Below are positions 1-13,050 of a stretch of 64,000 nt of DNA, in pieces. This DNA is from Hydractinia symbiolongicarpus (lineage: Eukaryota; Cnidaria; Hydrozoa; Anthoathecata; Hydractiniidae). The stretch lies in assembly GCF_029227915.1 (NCBI RefSeq), contig NC_079877.1, positions 19,557,851-19,621,850 on the forward strand, written 5' to 3'. The notes under the pieces were generated by a model, which had not been told where the DNA came from, did no database searches, and saw nothing but the letters and a program-made list of their open reading frames with translations. Every line of letters starts with the position of its first letter. Positions within the stretch are counted from its first letter, which is position 1. The position numbers and the translations under genes are program-made.

Positions 1-3000
1 AAAAGCCATATTACGGCTTTTAGAAGGCTATTCACGTAGTTGACGGTGATATAAGGTCATAGCGCCAAGGAGAATGACTTTGAACGATGTAGTCCTTTGA
101 GACTGAGAGCACTAGATCAATTGAATCATGCGCAGACTTGTGGAAATACGTAATTCACGTGTAAAGCCTTAATTTGGCCGCAAAAAGCCGTAATACGGCT
201 TTTAGAAAGCGATGCAAGTAGTTGATGGTGATATAAGGCCATTAAGCCAAGGAAACCGACGTGGAACGTTGTAGTCTATTCAGATTGAAAGGTCGAGACC
301 AATGATACCATGAGCAGGCTCGTGGAACTAAGTGATTAAGGTTTAAGGCCTTTATTAGGCGGCAAGAGAACATAGTACGGCTTTTAGGAGGCTATGCTCG
401 TAGTTGACGTTGATAGAAGGCAATGGCGCCATGGAAAACGACTAGGGACGTTGTAGATCATTGAGACTGTAAAGACTAGACCCATGGCAACCTGTGCAGA
501 CACGTGGAACCACGTTATTTAAGTGTAGGGCCTTAATTATGTCGTAAAAGACCATATTACAGCTTTTAGAACGCTATGCACGTACTTGACGGTAATAAAA
601 GGCCATGGCGGCAAGGAAAACGGCTTGGCACGTTGCAGTCTATTGAGAATGAAAGGACTAGACCAATGATACCATGCGCAGGTTTGTGGAACCACGTCAT
701 TTACGTGTAAGGCCTTTATTAGGCCGCAAAAGCCATATTACCGCTTTTAGAAGGCTATGCACGTAGTTGACGGTGATATAAGCGCATGGCGCCAAGGAGA
801 ATGACTTTGGACAATGTAGTCCTTTGAGACTGAGAGCACTAGATCAATGGCACCATGCCCAGACTCGTGGAAATACGTGATTTTCGTGTAAGGCCTTAAG
901 TAGGCTGCAAAAGGCGATACTACGGCTTGTCGAAGGCTATGCAATCAGCTGCCTGTGATATAAGGGCATGGCGTTAAGGAAAACGACTTGGGACGTTGAA
1001 GTCCATTCAGACTGCAAGGACTAAAGCCATGGCAAGCTGCGCGAACACGTGGAACCACGTAATTCCCGTGTAAGGCCTTTATCGATCCGCAAAAGCCATA
1101 TTACGAATTTTAAAAGGCTATGAACGTAGTTGACGGTGATATAAGGCAATGGCGCCAAAGAAAATGACTTGGCACGTTGTAGTCCATTTAGACTGCAAGG
1201 AATAGACCAATGGCAAGCCGCGCAGAGACGTGAAACCACGTAATTCACGTGTAAGGCCTTAAGTAGGCTGCAAAAGGTTATACTATGACTTGTCGAAGGC
1301 TATGCAAGCAGTTGCCGGTGATATAAGGGCATGGCGTCAAGGAAAACGACTTGGGACGTTGAAGTCCATTCAGATTGCAAGGACTAAAGCCATGGCAAGC
1401 TGCGCGAACACGTGGAACCACCTAATTCACGTGTAAGGCCTTTATTAGGCCGCAAAAGCCATTTTACGGCTTTTGGAAGGCTATGCATGTAGTTAACGGT
1501 GATATAAAGGCATGGTGCCAAGGAAAACGACTTGGCACGATGCAGTCCATTGAGAAAGAAAGGACTAGACCAATGATACCATGGACAGGCTTGTGGAACA
1601 ACGTAATTTACGTGTAAGGCCTTAACTAGTCTGCAAAAGGCCATACTACGGCTTGTCGAAGGCTATGCAAGCAGTTGACGGTGATATAAGGGCATGTCGT
1701 CAAGGAAAACGACTTGGGACGTTGTAGTCCATTCAGACTGCAAGGACTAGACCATTGGCTAGCTGCGCGAACACATGGAACCACGTAATTCACGTGTAAG
1801 GACTTTATCGATCCGCAAAAGCCATATTACGACTTTTAAAAGGCTATGAACGTAGTTGACGGTGATATAAGGCAATGGCGCCAAAGAAAATGACTTGGCA
1901 CGTTGTAGTCCATTTAGACTGCAACGACTAGACCAATGGCAAGCTGCGCAGACACGTGAAACCACGTAATTCACGTGTAAGGCCTTAAGTAGGCTGCAAA
2001 AGGTTATACTATGACTTGTCGAAGGCTATGCAAGCAGTTGCCGGTGATATAAGGGCATGGCGTCAAGGAAAACGACTTGGCACGTTGTAGTCCATTGAGA
2101 CTAAAAGGTCTAGACCAGTGATACCATGAACAAAGTCGTGGAACTACGTGATTTACGTGTAAGGCCTTTATTGGGCGGGAAGAGGCCATAATACGGCTTT
2201 TAGAAGGCTATGCACGTAGTTGACGGTGATATAAAGCCATGGCGCGAAAGAAAATGACTTGGGACGTTGTAGATCATTGAGACTGCAAAGACTAGACCCA
2301 TGGCAACCTGTGCAGACACGTGGAACCACGTTATTTAAGTGTAGGGCCTTAATTATGTTGTAAAAGACCATATTACGGCTTTTAGAAGGCCGTGCACGTA
2401 GTTCACGGTAATATAAAGCAATGGCGCTAAAGAAAATGACTTGGCACGTTGTAGTCCATTGAGACTGAAAGGTGTAGACCAGTGATACCATGAACAAAGT
2501 CGTGGAACTACGTGATTTACGTGTAAGGAATTTATTGAGCCGCAAAAGCCATATTACGACTTTTAAAACGCTATGCACGTAGTTCATGCTGATATAAAGC
2601 CATGACGCCAAGGAAACCGACTTGGAACGTTGCAGTCCATTGAGACTGCAAGGACTAGACCAATGGCAAGCTGCGCGGACACGTGGAACCACGTAATTTA
2701 AGTGTAGGGCCTTTATTAGGCCGCAAAAACCATATTACGCCTTTTAGAAGGCTATGCAAGCAGTTGCCGGTGATATAAGGGCATGGCGTCAAGGAAAACA
2801 ACTTGGGACGTTGTAGTCCATTGGGACTGCAAGGACTAGACCAATGGCAAGTTCTGCGAACACGTGGAACAACGTAATTCACGTGTAAGGCCTTTATTAG
2901 GCCGCAAAAGCCATATTACCGCTTTTAGAAGGCTATGCACGTAGTTGACGGTGATATAAGCGCATGGCGCCAAGGAGAATGACTTTGGACAATGTAGTCC

Positions 3001-6000
3001 TTTGAGACTGAGAGCACTAGATCAATGGCACCATGCCCAGACTCGTGGAAATACGTGATTTTCGTGTAAGGCCTTTATCGATCCGCAAAAGCCATATTAC
3101 GAATTTTAAAAGGCTATGAACGTAGTTGACGGTGATATAAGGCAATGGCGCCAAAGAAAATGACTTGGCACGTTGTAGTCCATTTAGACTGCAAGGAATA
3201 GACCAATGGCAAGCCGCGCAGAGACGTGAAACCACGTAATTCACGTGTAAGGCCTTAAGTAGGCTGCAAAAGGTTATACTATGACTTGTCGAAGGCTATG
3301 CAAGCAGTTGCCGGTGATATAAGGGCATGGCGTCAAGGAAAACGACTTGGGACGTTGAAGTCCATTCAGATTGCAAGGACTAAAGCCATGGCAAGCTGCG
3401 CGAACACGTGGAACCACGTAATTCACGTGTAAGGCCTTTATTAGGCCGCAAAAGCCATTTTACGGCTTTTGGAAGGCTATGCATGTAGTTAACGGTGATA
3501 TAAAGGCATGGTGCCAAGGAAAACGACTTGGCACGATGCAGTCCATTGAGAAAGAAAGGACTAGACCAATGATACCATGGACAGGCTTGTGGAACAACGT
3601 AATTTACGTGTAAGGCCTTAACTAGTCTGCAAAAGGCCATACTACGGCTTGTCGAAGGCTATGCAAGCAGTTGACGGTGATATAAGGGCATGTCGTCAAG
3701 GAAAACGACTTGGGACGTTGTAGTCCATTCAGACTGCAAGGACTAGACCATTGGCTAGCTGCGCGAACACATGGAACCACGTAATTCACGTGTAAGGACT
3801 TTATCGATCCGCAAAAGCCATATTACGACTTTTAAAAGGCTATGAACGTAGTTGACGGTGATATAAGGCAATGGCGCCAAAGAAAATGACTTGGCACGTT
3901 GTAGTCCATTTAGACTGCAACGACTAGACCAATGGCAAGCTGCGCAGACACGTGAAACCACGTAATTCACGTGTAAGGCCTTAAGTAGGCTGCAAAAGGT
4001 TATACTATGACTTGTCGAAGGCTATGCAAGCAGTTGCCGGTGATATAAGGGCATGGCGTCAAGGAAAACGACTTGGCACGTTGTAGTCCATTGAGACTAA
4101 AAGGTCTAGACCAGTGATACCATGAACAAAGTCGTGGAACTACGTGATTTACGTGTAAGGCCTTTATTGGGCGGGAAGAGGCCATAATACGGCTTTTAGA
4201 AGGCTATGCACGTAGTTGACGGTGATATAAAGCCATGGCGCGAAAGAAAATGACTTGGGACGTTGTAGATCATTGAGACTGCAAAGACTAGACCCATGGC
4301 AACCTGTGCAGACACGTGGAACCACGTTATTTAAGTGTAGGGCCTTAATTATGTTGTAAAAGACCATATTACGGCTTTTAGAAGGCCGTGCACGTAGTTC
4401 ACGGTAATATAAAGCAATGGCGCTAAAGAAAATGACTTGGCACGTTGTAGTCCATTGAGACTGAAAGGTGTAGACCAGTGATACCATGAACAAAGTCGTG
4501 GAACTACGTGATTTACGTGTAAGGAATTTATTGAGCCGCAAAAGCCATATTACGACTTTTAAAACGCTATGCACGTAGTTCATGCTGATATAAAGCCATG
4601 ACGCCAAGGAAACCGACTTGGAACGTTGCAGTCCATTGAGACTGCAAGGACTAGACCAATGGCAAGCTGCGCGGACACGTGGAACCACGTAATTTAAGTG
4701 TAGGGCCTTTATTAGGCCGCAAAAACCATATTACGCCTTTTAGAAGGCTATGCAAGCAGTTGCCGGTGATATAAGGGCATGGCGTCAAGGAAAACAACTT
4801 GGGACGTTGTAGTCCATTGGGACTGCAAGGACTAGACCAATGGCAAGTTCTGCGAACACGTGGAACAACGTAATTCACGTGTAAGGCCTATATTAGGCCG
4901 CAAAAGCCATATTACCGCTTTTAGAAGGCTATGCACGTAGTTGACGGTGATATAAGCGCATGGCGCCAAGGAGAATGACTTTGGACAATGTAGTCCTTTG
5001 AGACTGAGAGCACTAGATCAATGGCACCATGCCCAGACTCGTGGAAATACGTGATTTTCGTGTAAGGCCTTAAGTAGGCTGCAAAAGGCGATACTACGGC
5101 TTGTCGAAGGCTATGCAATCAGTTGCCTGTGATATAAGGGCATGGCGTTAAGGAAAACGACTTGGGACGTTGAAGTCCATTCAGACTGCAAGGACTAAAG
5201 CCATGGCAAGCTGCGCGAACACGTGGAACCACGTAATTCCCGTGTAAGGCCTTTATCGATCCGCAAAAGCCATATTACGAATTTTAAAAGGCTATGAACG
5301 TAGTTGACGGTGATATAAGGCAATGGCGCCAAAGAAAATGACTTGGCACGTTGTAGTCCATTTAGACTGCAAGGAATAGACCAATGGCAAGCCGCGCAGA
5401 GACGTGAAACCACGTAATTCACGTGTAAGGCCTTAAGTAGGCTGCAAAAGGTTATACTATGACTTGTCGAAGGCTATGCAAGCAGTTGCCGGTGATATAA
5501 GGGCATGGCGTCAAGGAAAACGACTTGGGACGTTGAAGTCCATTCAGATTGCAAGGACTAAAGCCATGGCAAGCTGCGCGAACACGTGGAACCACCTAAT
5601 TCACGTGTAAGGCCTTTATTAGGCCGCAAAAGCCATTTTACGGCTTTTGGAAGGCTATGCATGTAGTTAACGGTGATATAAAGGCATGGTGCCAAGGAAA
5701 ACGACTTGGCACGATGCAGTCCATTGAGAAAGAAAGGACTAGACCAATGATACCATGGACAGGCTTGTGGAACAACGTAATTTACGTGTAAGGCCTTAAC
5801 TAGTCTGCAAAAGGCCATACTACGGCTTGTCGAAGGCTATGCAAGCAGTTGACGGTGATATAAGGGCATGTCGTCAAGGAAAACGACTTGGGACGTTGTA
5901 GTCCATTCAGACTGCAAGGACTAGACCATTGGCTAGCTGCGCGAACACATGGAACCACGTAATTCACGTGTAAGGACTTTATCGATCCGCAAAAGCCATA

Positions 6001-9000
6001 TTACGACTTTTAAAAGGCTATGAACGTAGTTGACGGTGATATAAGGCAATGGCGCCAAAGAAAATGACTTGGCACGTTGTAGTCCATTTAGACTGCAAGG
6101 ACTAGACCAATGGCAAGCTGCGCAGACACGTGAAACCACGTAATTCACGTGTAAGGCCTTAAGTAGGCTGCAAAAGGTTATACTATGACTTGTCGAAGGC
6201 TATGCAAGCAGTTGCCGGTGATATAAGGGCATGGCGTCAAGGAAAACGACTTGGCACGTTGTAGTCCATTGAGACTGAAAGGTCTAGACCAGTGATAGCA
6301 TGAACAAAGTCGTGGAACTACGTGATTTACGTGTAAGGCCTTTATTGGGCGGGAAGAGGCCATAATACGGCTTTTAGAAGGCTATGCACGTAGGTGACGG
6401 TGATATAAAGCCATGGCGCGAAAGAAAATGACTTGGGACGTTGTAGATCATTGAGACTGCAAAGACTAGACCCATGGCAACCTGTGCAGACACGTGGAAC
6501 CACGTTATTTAAGTGTAGGGCCTTAATTATGTTGTAAAAGACCATATTACGGCTTTTAGAAGGCCGTGCACGTAGTTCACGGTAATATAAAGCAATGGCG
6601 CTAAAGAAAATGACTTGGCACGTTGTAGTCCATTGAGACTGAAAGGTGTAGACCAGTGATACCATGAACAAAGTCGTGGAACTACGTGATTTACGTGTAA
6701 GGAATTTATTGAGCCGCAAAAGCCATATTACGACTTTTAAAACGCTATGCACGTAGTTCATGCTGATATAAAGCCATGACGCCAAGGAAACCGACTTGGA
6801 ACGTTGCAGTCCATTGAGACTGCAAGGACTAGACCAATGGCAAGTTCCGCGAACACGTGGAACAACGTAATTCACGTGTAAGGCCTTTATTAGGCCGCAA
6901 AAGCCATATTACGGCTTGTCGAAGGCTATGCAAGCAGTTGCCGGTGATATAAGGGCATGGCGTCAAGAAGAACGACTTGGCACGTTTTTAGTCCATTGAG
7001 ACTGCAAGGACAAGACCAATGCCAAGCTGCGCGAACTCGTGGAACCACGTAATTCACGTGTAAGGACTTTATTGAGCCGCAAAAGCCATATTACGGCTTT
7101 TAGAAGGCTTTGCACGTAGTTGACGGTGATATAAGGGCATGCCGCCAAGGAAAATGACTTTGGACGATGTAGTCCTCTGAGACTGAGATAACTAGACCAA
7201 TGGCACTATGTGCAGACACGTGGAACCACGTTATTTAAGTGTAGGGCCTTAATTATGTTGCAAAAGCCATATTACGACTTTTAAAAGGCTATGAACGTAG
7301 TTGACGGTGATATAAGGCAATGGCGCCAAAGAAAATGACTTGGCACGTTGTAGTCCATTTAGACTGCAAGGACTAGACCAATGGCAAACTGCGCAGACAC
7401 GTGAAACCACGTAATTCACGTGTAAGGCCTTAAGTAGGCTGCAAAAGGTTATACTATGACTTGTCGAAGGCTATGCAATCAGTTGCCGGTGATATAAGGG
7501 CATGGCGTCTAGGAAAACGACTTGGCACGTTGTAGTCCATTGAGACTGAAAGGACTACAGCCATGGCAACCTGTGGGGACACGTAGAACCACCTAATTTT
7601 AGTATAGGGCCTTTAGTAGACCGCAAAAAGCCATATTACGGCTTTCAGAAGGCTATGCACGTAGTTGACGGTAATAAAAGGCCATGGCGGCAAGGAAAAC
7701 GACTTGGCACGTTGCAGTCTATTGAGAATGAAAGGACTAGACCAATGATACCATGCGCAGACTCGTGGAAATACGTGACTTTCGTGTAAGGCCTTTATTA
7801 GGCCGCAAAAGCCATATTACCGCTTTTAGAAGGCTATGCACGTAGTTGACGGTGATATAAGCGCATGGCGCCAAGGAGAATGACTTTGGACAATGTAGTC
7901 CTTTGAGACTGAGAGCACTAGATCAATGGCACCATGCCCAGACTCGTGGAAATACGTGATTTTCGTGTAAGGCCTTAAGTAGGCTGCAAAAGGCGATACT
8001 ACGGCTTGTCGAAGGCTATGCAATCAGTTGCCTGTGATATAAGGGCATGGCGTTAAGGAAAACGACTTGGGACGTTGAAGTCCATTCAGACTGCAAGGAC
8101 TAAAGCCATGGCAAGCTGCGCGAACACGTGGAACCACGTAATTCCCGTGTAAGGCCTTTATCGATCCGCAAAAGCCATATTACGAATTTTAAAAGGCTAT
8201 GAACGTAGTTGACGGTGATATAAGGCAATGGCGCCAAAGAAAATGACTTGGCACGTTGTAGTCCATTTAGACTGCAAGGAATAGACCAATGGCAAGCCGC
8301 GCAGAGACGTGAAACCACGTAATTCACGTGTAAGGCCTTAAGTAGGCTGCAAAAGGTTATACTATGACTTGTCGAAGGCTATGCAAGCAGTTGCCGGTGA
8401 TATAAGGGCATGGCGTCAAGGAAAACGACTTGGGACGTTGAAGTCCATTCAGATTGCAAGGACTAAAGCCATGGCAAGCTGCGCGAACACGTGGAACCAC
8501 GTAATTCACGTGTAAGGCCTTTATTAGGCCGCAAAAGCCATTTTACGGATTTTGGAAGGCTATGCATGTAGTTAACGGTGATATAAAGGCATGGTGCCAA
8601 GGAAAACGACTTGGCACGATGCAGTCCATTGAGAAAGAAAGGACTAGACCAATGATACCATGGACAGGCTTGTGGAACAACGTAATTTACGTGTAAGGCC
8701 TTAACTAGTCTGCAAAAGGCCATACTACGGCTTGTCGAAGGCTATGCAAGCAGTTGACGGTGATATAAGGGCATGTCGTCAAGGAAAACGACTTGGGACG
8801 TTGTAGTCCATTCAGACTGCAAGGACTAGACCATTGGCTAGCTGCGCGAACACATGGAACCACGTAATTCACGTGTAAGGACTTTATCGATCCGCAAAAG
8901 CCATATTACGACTTTTAAAAGGCTATGAACGTAGTTGACGGTGATATAAGGCAATGGCGCCAAAGAAAATGACTTGGCACGTTGTAGTCCATTTAGACTG

Positions 9001-12000
9001 CAAGGACTAGACCAATGGCAAGCTGCGCAGACACGTGAAACCACGTAATTCACGTGTAAGGCCTTAAGTAGGCTGCAAAAGGTTATACTATGACTTGTCG
9101 AAGGCTATGCAAGCAGTTGCCGGTGATATAAGGGCATGGCGTCAAGGAAAACGACTTGGCACGTTGTAGTCCATTGAGACTGAAAGGTCTAGACCAGTGA
9201 TACCATGAACAAAGTCGTGGAACTACGTGATTTACGTGTAAGGCCTTTATTGGGCGGGAAGAGGCCATAATACGGCTTTTAGAAGGCTATGCACGTAGTT
9301 GACGGTGATATAAAGCCATGGCGCGAAAGAAAATGACTTGGGACGTTGTAGATCATTGAGACTGCAAAGACTAGACCCATGGCAACCTGTGCAGACACGT
9401 GGAACCACGTTATTTAAGTGTAGGGCCTTAATTATGTTGTAAAAGACCATATTACGGCTTTTAGAAGGCCGTGCACGTAGTTCACGGTAATATAAAGCAA
9501 TGGCGCTAAAGAAAATGACTTGGCACGTTGTAGTCCATTGAGACTGAAAGGTGTAGACCAGTGATACCATGAACAAAGTCGTGGAACTACGTGATTTACG
9601 TGTAAGGAATTTATTGAGCCGCAAAAGCCATATTACGACTTTTAAAACGCTATGCACGTAGTTCATGCTGATATAAAGCCATGACGCCAAGGAAACCGAC
9701 TTGGAACGTTGCAGTCCATTGAGACTGCAAGGACTAGACCAATGGCAAGCTGCGCGGACACGTGGAACCACGTAATTTAAGTGTAGGGCCTTTATTAGGC
9801 CGCAAAAACCATATTACGCCTTTTAGAAGGCTATGCAAGCAGTTGCCGGTGATATAAGGGCATGGCGTCAAGGAAAACGACTTGGGACGTTGTAGTCCAT
9901 TGGGACTGCAAGGACTAGACCAATGGCAAGTTCCGCGAACACGTGGAACAACGTAATTCACGTGTAAGGCCTTTATTAGGCCGCAAAAGCCATATTACGG
10001 CTTGTCGAAGGCTATGCAAGCAGTTGCCGGTGATATAAGGGCATGGCGTCAAGAAGAACGACTTGGCACGTTTTTAGTCCATTGAGACTGCAAGGACAAG
10101 ACCAATGCCAAGCTGCGCGAACTCGTGGAACCACGTAATTCACGTGTAAGGACTTTATTGAGCCGCAAAAGCCATATTACGGCTTTTAGAAGGCTTTGCA
10201 CGTAGTTGACGGTGATATAAGGGCATGCCGCCAAGGAAAATGACTTTGGACGAGGTAGTCCTCTGAGACTGAGATAACTAGACCAATGGCACTATGTGCA
10301 GACACGTGGAACCACGTTATTTAAGTGTAGGGCCTTAATTATGTTGCAAAAGCCATATTACGACTTTTAAAAGGCTATGAACGTAGTTGACGGTGATATA
10401 AGGCAATGGCGCCAAAGAAAATGACTTGGCACGTTGTAGTCCATTTAGACTGCAAGGAGTAGACCAATGGCAAACTGCGCAGACACGTGAAACCACGTAA
10501 TTCACGTGTAAGGCTTTAAGTAGGCTGCAAAAGGTTATACTATGACTTGTCGAAGGCTATGCAATCAGTTGCCGGTGATATAAGGACATGGCGTCTAGGA
10601 AAACGACTTGGCACGTTGTAGTCCATTGAGACTGAAAGGACTACAGCCATGGCAACCTGTGGGGACACGTAGAACCACCTAATTTTAGTATAGGGCCTTT
10701 AGTAGACCGCAAAAAGCCATATTACGGCTTTCAGAAGGCTATGCACGTAGTTGACGGTGATAAAAGGCCATGGCGGCAAGGAAAACGACTTGGCACGTTG
10801 CAGTCCATTGAGAATGAAAGGACTAGACCAATGATACCATGCGCAGACTGGTGAAACCACGTCATTTACGTTTAAGGCCTTTATTAGGCCGCAAAAGCCA
10901 TATTACCGCTTTTAGAAGGCTATGCACGTAGTTGACGGTGATATAAGCGCATGGCGCCAAAGCAAATGACTTTCGACGATGTAGTCCTTTGAGACAGAAA
11001 GAACTAGACCAATGGCACCATGCGCAGACTCGTGGAAATACGTGATTTACGTGTAAGGCCTTAAGTAGGCCGCAAAAGGCCATACTACGGCTTGTCGAAG
11101 GCTATGCAAGCAGTTGCCGGTGATATAAGGGCATGTCGTCAAGGAAAACGACTTGGGACGTTGTAGTCCATTGAGACTGCAAGGACTAGACAAATGGCAA
11201 GCTGCGCGAACACATGGAACCACGTAATTCACGTGTAAGGAATTTATTGAGCCGCAAAAGCCATATTACGACTTTTAAAAGGCTATGCACGCAGTTCATG
11301 CTGATATAAAGCCATGACGCCAAGGAAACCGACTTGGAACGTTGCAGTCCATTGAGACTGCAAGGACTAGACCAATGGCAAGCTGCGCGGACACGTGGAA
11401 CCACGTAATTTAAGTGTAGGGCCTTTATTAGGCCGCAAAAACCATATTACGCCTTTTAGAAGGCTATGCAAGCAGTTGCTGGTGATATAAGGGCATGGCG
11501 TCAAGGAAAACGACTTGGGACGTTGTAGTCCATTGGGACTGCAAGGACTAGACCAATGGCAAGTTCCGCGAACACGTGGAACAACGTAATTCACGTGTAA
11601 GGCCTTTATTAGGCCGCAAAAGCCATATTACGGCTTGTCGAAGGCTATGCAAGCAGTTGCCGGTGATATAAGGGCATGGCGTCAAGAAGAACGACTTGGC
11701 ACGTTTTTAGTCCATTGAGACTGCAAGGACAAGACCAATGCCAAGCTGCGCGAACTCGTGGAACCACGTAATTCACGTGTAAGGACTTTATTGAGCCGCA
11801 AAAGCCATATTACGGCTTTTAGAAGGCTTTGCACGTAGTTGACGGTGATATAAGGGCATGCCGCCAAGGAAAATGACTTTGGACGATGTAGTCCTCTGAG
11901 ACTGAGATAACTAGACCAATGGCACTATGTGCAGACACGTGGAACCACGTTATTTAAGTGTAGGGCCTTAGTTATGTTGCAAAAGCCATATTACGACTTT

Positions 12001-13050
12001 TAAAAGGCTATGAACGTAGTTGACGGTGATATAAGGCAATGGCGCCAAAGAAAATGACTTGGCACGTTGTAGTCCATTTAGACTGCAAGGACTAGACCAA
12101 TGGCAAGCTGCGCAGACACGTGAAACCACGTAATTCACGTGTAAGGCCTTAAGTAGGCTGCAAAAGGTTATACTATGACTTGTCGAAGGCTATGCAATCA
12201 GTTGCCGGTGATATAAGGGCATGGCGTCTAGGAAAACGACTTGGCACGTTGTAGTCCATTGAGACTGAAAGGACTACAGCCATGGCAACCTGTGGGGACA
12301 CGTAGAACCACCTAATTTTAGTATAGCGCCTTTAGTAGACCGCAAAAAGCCATATTACGGCTTTCAGAAGGCTATGCACGTAGTTGACGGTGATAAAAGG
12401 CCATGGCGGCAAGGAAAACGACTTGGCACGTTGCAGTCCATTGAGAATGAAAGGACTAGACCAATGATACCATGCGCAGACTTGTGAAACCACGTCATTT
12501 ACGTTTAAGGCCTTTATTAGGCCGCAAAAGCCATATTACCGCTTTTAGAAAGCTATGCACGTAGTTGACGGTGATATAAGCGCATGGCGCCAAAGCAAAT
12601 GACTTTGGACGATGTAGTCCTTTGAGACAGAAAGAACTAGACCAATGGCACCATGCGCAGACTCGTGGAAATACGTGATTTACGTGTATGGCCTTATGTA
12701 GGCCGCAAAAGGCCATACTACGGCTTGTCGAAGGCTATGCAAGCAGTTGCCGGTGATATAAGGGCATGTCGTCAAGGAAAACGACTTGGGACGTTGTAGT
12801 CCATTGAGACTGCAAGGACTAGACAAATGGCAAGCTGCGCGAACACATGGAACCACGTAATTCACGTGTAAGGAATTTATTGAGCCGCAAAAGCCATATT
12901 ACGACTTTTAAATGGCTATGCACGCAGTTCATGCTGATATAAAGCCATGACGCCAAGGAAACCGACTTGGAACGTTGCAGTCCATTGAGACTGCAAGGAC
13001 TAGACCAATAGCAAGCTGCGCGGACACGTGGAACCACGTAATTTAAGTGT
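1..13050. repeat. Satellite domain I: 9- to 17-monomer higher-order repeats
   Basis: The block at 1,021-2,882 recurs at 3,017 (offset 1,996 bp, 11 monomers), at 5,195 (a further 2,178 bp, 12 monomers) and at 8,100 (a further 2,905 bp, 16 monomers). The block at 6,963 recurs at 10,049 (3,086 bp, 17 monomers) and 11,682 (1,633 bp, 9 monomers). Copies differ by only scattered single bases (for example the base change that turns GAGACTAAAAGG at 2,099 into GAGACTGAAAGG at 6,271), so these duplications are recent. Confidence 0.85.
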
